From the NCBI GenBank assembly GCA_033296705.1, contig MU856914.1, positions 54,343-118,342 on the forward strand: DNA of 64,000 nucleotides, read 5' to 3'. This document shows, piece by piece, positions 46,660-56,553 of the stretch. Under the pieces are notes generated by a model that worked only from the letters and a program-made list of their open reading frames with translations, searched no databases and had not been told where the DNA came from. A program made the position numbers and the translations under genes. Position 1 is the first letter of the stretch. Each line of letters starts with the position of its first letter. The stretch comes from Chaetomidium leptoderma. Lineage: Eukaryota; Ascomycota; Sordariomycetes; Sordariales; Chaetomiaceae.

Positions 46660-47076
46660 GGGTAATGTGGGGGGGGTTCTTGTGAGCGTTGTTGTTGTAG
46701 TTGTTGGCAATAGACCGGATCTATAAAATTGAGGTGGATGGGCAATACAAGCCGTCGCGGTATCCTGTACTTTCTAGGAGTCATCCGGAGCACCTAATCT
46801 TACTAGACAGAGTTTCAACTTGGTCTCTTGCGGGGCCGTGTTCCTTTTTCTCTATCGAATATTCAAACCATGACCGCAATGCGCCCAAGTCCCAAGAACA
46901 TAACTTTCTACTGATGCAAATGACCTTCTCATCAAAGCAGCTCCATCCACCCTTAGTCTCGGGGCAGCCCTCAGACATAGGAGAGTAGATAAGAGTACCG
47001 CCATATGTTACCACCGTATGTACCATCCCCCGCAACCAGCTCCAGCCAATGCGCCGCCGGCTCGGCTGCTGTGTTC
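46660..47076. other. Convergent spacer
   Basis: About 420 bases between the utp14 and rib3 stop codons. No gene. Confidence 0.6.
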
Positions 47077-47855
47077 TCACGAGCCATTCACCTCCACCTT
47101 GCCCTCCGTCTTCTCCAGATACGCCACCATGTCCGCAATCGTGCACACCTTCAACCCCCACCGCCTCGCAAACGCAATGCACCCCTCCCCGCGCAGCATC
47201 CCGGGCGCCTCGCGCACCGCCTGGCCCACCACCTCGGCCCCGTCATCCACCAGCTCACAAATCACCGCCGCCGGCCTCTTCCCCGCCAGCCGGCACAAAT
47301 CCACCGCCGCCTCCGTATGGCCCGGCCGCTGCCTCACGCCGCCGGGCCTCGCCCGCAGCGGGAAAACATGCCCCGGCCGGCGGAAGCTCGCAGGGGTCGC
47401 CTTTTCATCGGCGAGCGCGCGGCACGCCAGGGCGCGGTCGTGCGCGCTGATGCCCGTCGTCACGGACGGGTCGGCGGCGTCGACGCTGAGCGTGTAGGCG
47501 GTGGCGCGCGGGTCCTGGTTGTGCGCCACCATCTGCGGCAGGTCCAGGTCGAGGGTGCGCTGCGGGGGCAGGGGGGCGCAGATCAGGCCCGACGAGTGGC
47601 GCACCATGAAGGCCATTTGCGGCGCGGTGATGGATTCGGCCGCGATGATTAGGTCGGCTTCGTTTTCGCGCGAGGGGTCGTCGAGGACTACTACGAATTG
47701 GCCGTCGCCTGGAAGTGTGGAAAATCATGGGTTTAGTTGGGGAGGTGGAAGGGGTTGGGAACGGAAAGGGGGGGCATACGGAAGGCTTGGATTGTGTCGG
47801 GGATGGAGTCGAATTCGGAGGAGGGGATTTGATCGGCGGCGGCGGTGGACGGCAT
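47077..47855 (-). CDS. rib3: 3,4-dihydroxy-2-butanone 4-phosphate synthase
   Basis: Exons 47855-47780 and 47708-47077, 235 residues; GTATGC donor, TCCAG acceptor. The signature VVVLDDPSRENEADLIIAAE holds the acidic metal/substrate residues; MAFMVRHSSGLICAPL, GISAHDRALACRAL and RPGHTEAAVDLCRLAGKRPA (the RxGHTEA motif) follow in family order. Length matches fungal Rib3. It converts ribulose 5-phosphate to the four-carbon precursor of riboflavin, plus formate. It is the second flavin gene in the window and is divergent from coq3. Confidence 0.96.
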
Positions 47856-48654
47856 GGTTGCGGTTGTTTGGTTTGGTTTGGTTGGAGGAAAAGAGAGGAA
47901 ATGGGATGGTGTTGTGTGTTGCGGGACTGAGGGGCCTCGAAAAATTAAGCGATTTTGCGATTGGGATGGCGACTTCGGCGGGAGGACCCTGACTGACTCC
48001 TGACTCCTGACAGATTACTCAGCCGTCGTCTGATGTTGTTGCGATGGAATTGATCTCGCCCGCTTTTATGGTGTTGAGGATAGGGGAACAGGACAGAGTC
48101 AGATGTCAGGGACGGAGATCCAGTCGGCCGGGAACATCAGGGTTACTCGGCGTTGGTGGGGTGCCGGGTGCCGAAGACTCGGGCTGGATTTCCTAGGTAG
48201 ACATGAAATCGGCACGACAAAGTACATCCGAGGTTTAAATACATCAATTACCCCCAATGTCAACAAAGCCAATTACTAAGTTGGGAGAATGATTACATGA
48301 TGGGCCCTCTTGTGCCCGTCTGCCTCATCAAGCAGATGGCAGCGCTGACAAACAAGTCGCTCATCCATCGTCTCCTCGGCATTTCCGTGCTCTTCGTGAC
48401 AGACCCGGGAAGTACCCTCCGTGCCTGAGCCCGCACAAGACCCTGGAATGGTGGGGGCAACAGACTCGTCTGTGGGGCGCGCGCTAGAACGGTTCTAGAA
48501 CCCCGCGCGGCCCAGCGCACCCCTGCCCTGCGGGCCTGCGGCGCGCAGACCAACCGTCAAAAAGTGCCGGGCCCGACTTTTGCGCGACCAACGCCGGCGA
48601 TCCGATCCGCGCGGCACGGCCGACCGCCCACCGACCACCAACCCACACCCAAAA
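47856..48654. promoter_or_regulatory. Divergent region rib3 / coq3
   Basis: About 800 bases between divergent ATGs with no gene seen. Confidence 0.4.
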
Positions 48655-49605
48655 ATGCAACCATCACTACGGCACCTCCCGCGGGCCCTCCGCACGGCGC
48701 GGCAAGGCCCCCGGGCTGCTGCGGCTGCGGCGCAAGCCTCACTGCGGCAACAACCCGCACCCTCCAGAAAGCTTAGCACAACCTCACCCGCCGCCTCCTC
48801 TTCCGTCAACGAAACCGAAATCTCCCACTTCTCCGCCCTGGCCTCCTCCTGGTGGGACCCCCACGGCCCGTCACGGCCCCTGCACCTAATGAACCCCCTC
48901 CGACACGACTTCATCCAGTCCTGCCTCTCCTCCCCCCCCCCTTCTCCATCGACAACGACAACGACCACCACCACCAACCCCCGATACCTCGACGTCGGCT
49001 GCGGCGGCGGCATCTTCGCCGAGTCGGCCGCGCGGCTCGCCACAACCCACTCGGTCACGGCCATCGACCCGTCCGCGACCATCCTCTCGGTCGCGCGCGC
49101 CCACGCCCGCCGCGACCCGTCCCTCACCAAGAACAAACTAGTCTATCTCAACGAAACCATCGAATCGCTACCCCTCCCCCTCCCGGACCAGGACGAGCAG
49201 CCGGGGGGCTTCGACATTGTCAGCCTCTTCGAAGTACTCGAGCACGTCGACTACCCGTCCGCCTTCCTCGAGCGCGTCGGCCAGTTTGTGCGGCCCGGCG
49301 GGTGGCTGGTGCTGAGCACCATCGCGCGCACGTGGACGAGCTGGGTGACGACGAATGTGGTGGCTGAGGATATCTTGGGCGTGGTGCCCCCGGGGACGCA
49401 TGATTGGTACAAGTATATCAATGCGGGCGAGTTGAGGGAGTGGTTTGAGCGGAAGAACGATGGTGGTGGTGGTCGGGAGGGGGGGCGGGTGTGGGGGGTG
49501 CCGAGGGTTATGGGGGTGGTGTTTGTGCCTGGGTTGGGGTGGAAGGAGGTTAGGGGGAGTGAGAAGGTGGGGAATTATTTTTTGGGGGTGCAGAGGGTTG
49601 CATAG
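48655..49605 (+). CDS. coq3: Ubiquinone biosynthesis O-methyltransferase Coq3, mitochondrial
   Basis: Single exon of 316 residues. The first 45 residues are a mitochondrial presequence (MQPSLRHLPRALRTARQGPR). The Coq3/UbiG core follows: VNETEISHFSALASSWWDPH, HLMNPLRHDFI, SAM motif I YLDVGCGGGIFAESAARLAT, AIDPSATIL, SLFEVLEHVDYPSAFL, RPGGWLVLSTIARTW and VPPGTHDWYKYINAGEL. It performs both O-methylations in coenzyme Q synthesis on the matrix side of the inner membrane. A Ser/Pro/Thr run, including eight Thr, interrupts the region just before motif I. Third codon positions go from C/A-rich to G/T-rich along the gene. Confidence 0.96.
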   Translation: MQPSLRHLPRALRTARQGPRAAAAAAQASLRQQPAPSRKLSTTSPAASSSVNETEISHFSALASSWWDPHGPSRPLHLMNPLRHDFIQSCLSSPPPSPSTTTTTTTTNPRYLDVGCGGGIFAESAARLATTHSVTAIDPSATILSVARAHARRDPSLTKNKLVYLNETIESLPLPLPDQDEQPGGFDIVSLFEVLEHVDYPSAFLERVGQFVRPGGWLVLSTIARTWTSWVTTNVVAEDILGVVPPGTHDWYKYINAGELREWFERKNDGGGGREGGRVWGVPRVMGVVFVPGLGWKEVRGSEKVGNYFLGVQRVA

Positions 49606-49708
49606 AGTGTATTGTTTTTGTTGTTGTACAGGTGAGGTTTGTAAGGATAGGGTATCTTGGGGTGTGTGTCTGTGGCTTACAAAAGAGGGATGTATGTACA
49701 GTGAGTGA

Positions 49709-51503
49709 CTAGCCCAACCTGACGGTCCGCCACATCCGCAGACATTCCTGCAGGTCCATCGACAGCGTCCCCTCCAGCGCCGTCGACGTGTCCTTGATCA
49801 CGGCCACCAACAGCGTGGCATACGCAAACGTCACCTGGTCGTCCTGCAACGCGGCCAGGTCCGACTTCCGCATGCCCCCGTTCTCGGCCCAGGCCTTCCA
49901 CAGATCCAGCATCCGGCACAGCTTGGACGAGAACTGGCCGTCGAGCACCATCCTGTGCAGCACCGTCCCCACGGCGTCCCTGACGTCGCGCACGTGGCCA
50001 TCTACCTCTCCTGTCTTTTGCAACCAGGCGAAATTATGCTCGCCCACGAGCTTGGTGTCCCATTTGGGGCTCTGCAGCGCCTCCATCATGCGCGTCTCCT
50101 TGCGCTCCCTGTCCACCCGCATCCGGTCGCGCACTATCCGATGTTAGTCTAGCGCTTTGGGGGAGGGGGAAAGGGAAACACTCACTATCCTGCAACTGCA
50201 TCTCCGACTCCTTCCTCATCCGCTCCCGCACCGCAACGGCCTTTTGCGCAGGCGGCATGCGCGCCTCGGCGTCCATGGCGGCGTGCCGGTCGCGGCCGCG
50301 GCGCGCAAACGCGTCGAGCTGCTGCCGGCTTTGGTCGCCGCCGCTGTCGTGCTGCGTGGCCCACTCGGGCGTGGCCGCCTCGTCGACGACGCGCAGCAGC
50401 ACCAGCACGCCGCAGGGCACCGTCTCCTTGCGCGCAAAGGCCAGCACGTCGTCGGCGATCTTGTAGTTCCACAGGATCGTCTGGCTCGTCGTGCCGTAGG
50501 CCGTCGCCGCGCTCGCGAACCACGCGCCGTCGGACTTGGCTGGCCGCAGGCGGATGTGCTCGATGTATAGGTTGGTGGTGGTGGTTTCGGGTGAGTCGTT
50601 GTCATGGGTGGCTTGGTGTGGTGTTGTCTCCGGGAGGGCGCTGATGATGCCGTCCGACGAGATCTGGCAGGTGATGGGGTGTTGGAGGTTGGAGGCGCCT
50701 TGTTGGCGGGCCGAATCGAGGGATGACTTGTTCAGATTGGAGCTGGAACTGTCTTTTCGGAGCTGTTCGGTGCTCCCTTCTGCTGCTGATATGGAGTCCT
50801 CTCCGAATTCGTGTTCTGCTGCTGCTGCTGCTGATGATGACGACGGTGGCGGCGGCGGTGGATATAGGCGCACCCAGTACGGCGGGAGGTGAGAGTGGTC
50901 GCGCGTCGTCCAGGGTCCCGCCCACGTAACCGCGAGACTCAGATGTCCGTCTGATCCGTCAAGCGGGGCGATAGTCAAAGCCTTCTCCATGCCATCCGGC
51001 GACATCATCAGTGAGCTCCCCACGGGCGTCCACAGTCCCGTCGAGCGCAAGAGACGCCAGCCGTGAGGGTTCGGCACCGCACCGAGATCCATCAGATAAC
51101 AGACCAGCTCGTCAAAGGCCGTCTCGACCTGGGGCTGCCGCAGCTGGTCGGCATACTCGACGCGCTGCGTGTTGAGCCCGATGGCCTGGGTGCGCCAGTT
51201 GAATTGGGTCCATGAACCCCCCGGGATGCTCGACGGGTGGCGCGAGAGGGACCAGTACGAGACGTCGAGACGGTCATCCAGGGGCCGGACGGCATAGCGG
51301 GGCAGCTCGACCTCGATGACGCGGTTGACGACGTCGCTGCGCGTGAGGGCCGTCAGCTTGCTGTGCCGCAGCATGCGCTTGATGCGCGACAGCGCCGCCA
51401 GCGTGGCCGCCGTGTTGTACAGGATCGGGAGCACCCCGAGCACCGCCAGCGGCACGCCGATGTACGTGATGATGTCGGTTGGTGAGTACCCCGAGTCGGC
51501 CAT
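49709..51503 (-). CDS. Membrane-anchored protein of unknown function
   Basis: Exons 51503-50186 and 50133-49709, 580 residues; short 52-base intron (GTGAGT...ATAG). One hydrophobic helix near the N-terminus (IITYIGVPLAVLGVLPILYN, residues 10-30) suggests an anchor. A conserved-looking region follows (PHGWRLLRSTGLWTPVGSSL, then VTWAGPWTTRDHSHLPPYWV), then a Ser/Ala/Pro insert and a charged alpha-helical C-terminal half with ERMRKESEMQLQD. Intact codon use and splicing indicate a real gene. I do not recognise a catalytic motif. Its 3' end is only about 100 bases from that of coq3. Confidence 0.8.
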
Positions 51504-52545
51504 GGCGGCGGCTATGCTATGGGCACTTCTTCACTTCTTCACTTCTAAACATTGAAGGCCATTGGTTGCTGGATGGCGAAAGAGAAAGGAGCAGTGAGAA
51601 CTTGAGAAGCGGCAGCGCCGTGCGGCTGAGACCAGAGGCCGTCGTCATTTTCATTTCAGAGAAGCCCTCCAATCAGATCGTCGCCAGTCCCACGGTCCGT
51701 CTTGTGCACTGCGAAGTAAACCTCCCACGTGCCTCCCAACCACCTGGGCAAGCTGGAGACGAGGCGCAAGGCTGGAACGGTCACTGTGGGGTACTACGAG
51801 ACTCAGCCGAGTCAGCCCATACTTAACCCCAACCCTGGTATCCAATCCAACGAATCTCTGAATCTATCAATCCATCAACTCATCAATTCATCAATCCATC
51901 AACTCATCAACTCATCAATCCACAACTCATCAATCAACTCATCAATCCACAACTCATCAATCCACAACTCATCAATCCATCAACTCATCAATTCATCAAT
52001 CTATCAATCTATGAATCTATCAATTCATACTTCCCACAAGCACACGATACTAGTCCCTACATCGAGTAAACTACTTTATCCTGTCCGGAGGACAATTTTG
52101 TTGCCAAACTTTTCAAAAAATTACTAGCGCATATTCAGTACTCTGTATACCTGGTCACTAATAATGCCGGGCAATCTCTCGTCAATCTGATCTCCGTACC
52201 CATCCAAGAATTGGTGGGTCAACGGGCCCGAACTCGCGGTGACGGGCCGTGCCACCCATGGTGCCACAGCATTCTACGAAGTAAGGCGCGGCCCCCAACA
52301 TCAGACCCCAACATCAGACCAACACACGACACACGCGCCACCAGAAAACGAAACAACCTGGGGCCCTGGGTCTCTGGTTGTGCCCGGAAATAGTTTGGCT
52401 GCTTGTTTGCCCCCACTGGCATTACTGTATTTATTCCCACATCCCCTCAAAGGACTTCCCAGCACCGATCCGCCTCCAACATCAATCGACATCACTTTGG
52501 TAGCTCTCTGCTTGGCCTTGCTATCAAAACACACAAACTCGCAAT
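51504..52545. other. Divergent region with AT-rich minisatellite
   Basis: About 1 kb between divergent starts. The central part is the minisatellite at 51855-52030; the rest shows no gene. Confidence 0.5.
51855..52030. repeat. Minisatellite of ATCAAYYC-type 8-base units
   Basis: About twenty imperfect copies of 8-base units such as ATCAACTC, ATCAATCC and ATCAATTC in direct tandem, with CACAACTC variants. The composition is very different from the GC-rich surroundings. Confidence 0.92.
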
Positions 52546-54307
52546 ATGGCTCCTCGCCGTCCTCCAAAGTCACCGTTGTTTTGGGAGGTCGTCAAGCTCG
52601 AGAAGGAGCTGATGGAACTCCCAGACACCGATACAAGCTTCACAACCAACATACTAAAGAGCATGGGCATCGAGAGGGCACCTCAGCTCGACATAGACAA
52701 CCCGAACGCGGTGGATGCCTACCCCGTCTTCTTCCAACCCCTCGCCGACAGCCGCGAACTGGGAGATGCCGTTGCTGAGTGCCTACGCGAAGGCTGCTGT
52801 TGGTCCCACTGCCCGGACGAGGCTTCGCACATCGATCGGGTGACGTGCGCCACGCATGCCATTGGTTGGATCTTCGATATCGGTTCCAGCGCGGTCGACA
52901 ACAGCAACGTCTCCCCCATTGGCGCAATGAAGTGGCACAAAGTCGGGTGAGTTTTTTCTTTAGCTCCTCTGTTGGGCAGTGTCCATATTCCCCTAACGGC
53001 AAGCGATATGGTATCTTTACTTACTTGTAATTGTTAGATACGGACCAGACCACAAGCTTCCTAGATACTCAGCCAGTCATGAGTACCTCGTGAAGCACGG
53101 GGAGCGCCCTCCTCGCCCACTACCCGAATGGTTCACCCCCATTGCGTTCTGCGTCGAAGCCAAAGGCATGTACCATGCCGGATGCTTCGTTGCCGACACC
53201 ACCTCTCACAAGCACAAGCCGGACGAGGCACTACGCAGCGAGATCACCACCGGGGTCTCTTTTATCCGAAGGCAAATCCAGTTCACCGGTGATACAGATA
53301 TCACTATTCCAGTATGTCACAGCCCTGGACCGGGCTTGGAAGGCGCTCCTAACAGTTTTATACAGGTTATCGTCTTCTCCTTCTACCACAATGATACAGT
53401 CCGCATCACCCAGATGTGCTGGAACGGCGAACGCAACCCCATCACCTTCCGGCAGTCACGCCTGCTAAATATTGCCTCGGACTCATTCGACACGCCAGAT
53501 ATCTTGCTGCTGCTCCGCTGGATGGAGTGCATCCCGCTCCGCGAGCCCAGGGTAGCCCGTAGACAGGCGACAGCCGGGACACATGCGGGAACCCCGAAGC
53601 CAAGCCGCCCGGTAACGCCCCTCCAGAATGGCACCGCCCAGAAAGACACCACCCCCAGACCAAACACCAAGGGGAACAATGCCGTCGCAGCACCTGCAAG
53701 CACTACTACCGCCCCAACTCTCAACCGACCCGGGACGCCCAAACCGCAAGCAAAACCAGGGCTCGCTTCCGAGCAAAGAACGAGGCCGGGAACGCCTGAG
53801 CAGAGAAGGCCCGGAGCTGTGGCTTCCGAGTCGAAAACACTCGCCACCACCTCCACTACTAGCACCCCCCGTGCAGGGACAACCACGCCCAGGAAACCAA
53901 CCACCACCGGCAGCCCGCCCAGGCAGGGGAGCACTCCCACCCCGCACAAGAGCGGCATCGCCGCTGCCACAAGCAACACCACCGCCTCTGGTGGTGGTCA
54001 TGGCGGTGTTGGTCACGGTGGTGTTGGTCACGGTGGTGTTGGTCACGGTGGTGTTGGTCACGGTGGTGGTGGTGGTAGGGTTGCAACCCCTCGACCACAA
54101 GCCAGTGGTACCCCCGGAAGAACCGGCGCTACTCGTCCTCCTCCTGCGAGCAGCGGCCACCCTGCTCCCGTTGGTCAGAGCGTCGTCAGCTTGCCCAAGC
54201 GAAGCGTCAAGGCCGCCGCCGCTGCAGGCATAGGCGCAAATGGCTTTCACGCCGCTGGTCAACACCCGGTTGTCCACGACACACGTCGCTCACGGTCGGA
54301 CATGTAG
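52546..54307 (+). CDS. Fungal protein of unknown function with Gly/His repeat tail
   Basis: Exons 52546-52946, 53038-53311 and 53366-54307, 538 residues. The N-terminal 330 residues look folded: SPLFWEVVKLEKELMELPDT, DAVAECLREGCCWSHCPDEA, PIAFCVEAKGMYHAGCFVAD and VIVFSFYHNDTVRITQMCW. The C-terminal 200 residues are Pro/Thr/Arg low complexity with many TPKP and RPGTP motifs, and a perfect short tandem of GHGGV units at 53993-54075. Intron 2 (GTATGT...TACAG, 54 bases) is a multiple of three with no stop, so retention would add 18 residues. No family recognised; the fold region has several Cys and His residues but no standard zinc motif. Confidence 0.8.
53993..54075 (+). repeat. 15-base coding tandem repeat (GHGGV)
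   Basis: Near-perfect copies of GGTCACGGTGGTGTT inside the tail of the unknown gene, coding for GHGGV units. Confidence 0.92.
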
Positions 54308-56553
54308 TGTGTTGGTAGAAGGGCGTGTGTGTGTGTGTGTTTCGCAAGGAGTTTGGGCGTTATTCTGACAATTACGGTTGGCGAGTTGTTACACGGTGTG
54401 TTTGCTGTTTACTTTTCTGGCGAACACTTGGAGTCTTTGGAGTTGGGGATCACCAGATATCACCAGACAGACAGTGGTTTAGGCTCACTTGGGACTTGCG
54501 TAAATTGACTTATTTTATCTTCAGCTGACTATCTTGCATGTATGCTTCTAGTGCATGAACGGTAGTGGTTGTGCAGCCCCGAGCTGATCCAGATGGGCGA
54601 AGTAATATACCACAACAGGTTGTCACGGCGCAGAGAAATCACCAATAGAGACCATACAGGGGGCGCGGCTGTGTCTGTTACTGGGGGGAAGGCACTGACC
54701 TGGTGTACTCGCACAGCTGCAAGTACTTGTGGCGACACAGATAGTGACTGGAGTCAGGGTAGGAATCGTTCTGCGATCTTGTTCATGTTAGCCTGGAAAC
54801 TCTCAGGAGATGAAGGAGAACAAGCATCAGTGGAGAGTGACTGTGTCAGTATTAAAGCCGTGTCACCGGCAGTCTCATCAATGCAAAAGCTAAGTAGACC
54901 GTCGTGATAAATTGAAATCATCATAGAAGTCAAGGGGCTGGAACCAAGAAGAGATAGCGCTTACCATTCACTCTGCCAGGACGGCGAGGCTATGATGATC
55001 GTCACACCCAACTGGTAAACAACTGCGACAGTCAGTACATGTCGATGCCAGAGCAAGGAGAATTGTGATGTGTCAGGGAAAGAATCAGATATGACGATGT
55101 CTTCTTCGCGTGAGCTCTGACATATGCTTGTCAATTTTAAGTCAAGTCATCATGGGATGGGTGCAGTGAAGTGGGAGGCTCGCAACAGGATGGCAACATA
55201 CCACCAGATGACTCGAGGCTAGGCGGGGGACTCCATGGGCAGATTGCAGGGTCCATCTAGTAACAGGTCAGCAGGAGCTCATTGCCAAAAATTGCAATTG
55301 CAAGTGACCATGGATAGGTGTCAGATAAGGCATGAATGGTAGTAAAATAGGTTGTCTTCAGCGGGAATCCCGAATCAGACTCGTCATCTAGAGTCATCAC
55401 AAAAGGTGGAAAACTGGGAGAGCACGCCGCGTACTTACACAACTGAGTTGCTGCTGTAGCCGAGCGTAGCTAGAGCACTGCCATCTTCCGAGCACGTTAG
55501 CTCGAGTCCCCCATGCAGTCGAGGCAAAGCAATGACGGTGGATGCTGATCAGTGGACGAGGTTTTCTAGGCCTGTCGCAAAAGTGGCATATCTGCTCATG
55601 TGATATCGGAGCCCAGTGCCGCTTCATCATGGAAGCTTGTTGAGGTCTGGCAAGAAATCGGCCTACTTACCCAGCGTGGGGTTTGCATCTATTGAGCGGC
55701 GGTCAGCATCCAAATCTTCTCAGAGTATGCTGTGCCAATGGGGGATGAACAAGAAAAATCAGAAACAGCCATTGTTTTCTTCAAGGGGTATCAGTCGGTA
55801 ATTCCAACTTGCCGAAGCAAAGAAAGATCATCATGAAATCGAGAGCAGTAAACGAAGTCGCGTACTAACCTGGTAAGGCGCGTGTTGAGGGTTCGTGGAT
55901 GGTGTCAAATGGGTGCCATTCTCTCGGCGAGGGGCCACAATAGTGAGGCCAACCGGGCGGCGCGCAATGGCCCAACAACCCCGCACTCGCTCGCCTAGCA
56001 CTGGTGCTCGTGGGAAGCTAGAGTCCTGTTTGCCTGTCAGCTTCTCGCCCGATGCACACAAATTGTTGGTAACGCGACGAGCGGCAGCGGCAGTGTTCAG
56101 ACTGACGTTACAATTTCTAGTTTCATATCCGGAGATCAAAGACTCTAGTTTGCGGTGTTGGGTTGTCATCAGGCAATTGCCTGCTGCGCCGTCGCGGAGA
56201 AGGAAAAATAAGTGACTTACCAGAAGCTGGTTTGCGATGGTGCTGCAAGTTGGAAGATGGAATGAAGAGCGGAAAAGTTGCACGCAGAGTTTTTGTTGCC
56301 CTGGAACTTGTGGAGCAGGAGGGATAATTTCCGGGTCCGGGCTCCACATGGGCTCTGAGCTGCAGATCACGTGCCAGCGCTTCCGTTTCGCGTTCCGTCC
56401 GTCCCGCTCTACTCCACCGCCGCCTCCAGCGCTCGATCTTAGCACGCGCCGACCACTTTCGAGTTTCGAGTTTCGAGTTTCGACTTTCGACTGGAGCAAT
56501 CAGTCCGCGTCACGATAACAGGATATCAAACTTTACAACAGAAAACGTTAACC
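54308..56553. other. 2.2-kb block without a recognised protein gene
   Basis: Lower-GC block between the unknown gene and fpg. The longest frame (55831-56499, minus) has no family resemblance. The minus strand carries a regular series of consensus splice donors and acceptors, listed separately. Confidence 0.5.
54959..56221 (-). other. Possible spliced transcript (noncoding or orphan gene), minus strand
   Basis: On the minus strand six good donors lie at 56220 (GTAAGT), 55869 (GTTAGT), 55670 (GTAAGT), 55438 (GTAAGT), 55201 (GTATGT) and 54964 (GTAAGC). Matching acceptors give short exons such as 55688-55671 (18 bases), 55256-55202 (55 bases) and 55022-54965 (58 bases). I could not join them into one long open frame, so this may be a noncoding RNA, an orphan gene, or chance. 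The putative 5' end faces fpg across a divergent region. Confidence 0.35.

Noticed and set aside
55831..56499. 222-codon minus-strand frame as a simple gene
   Set aside because: No family resemblance, and it reads through two good splice donors (56220 and 55869), so it is treated only as part of the possible spliced unit.
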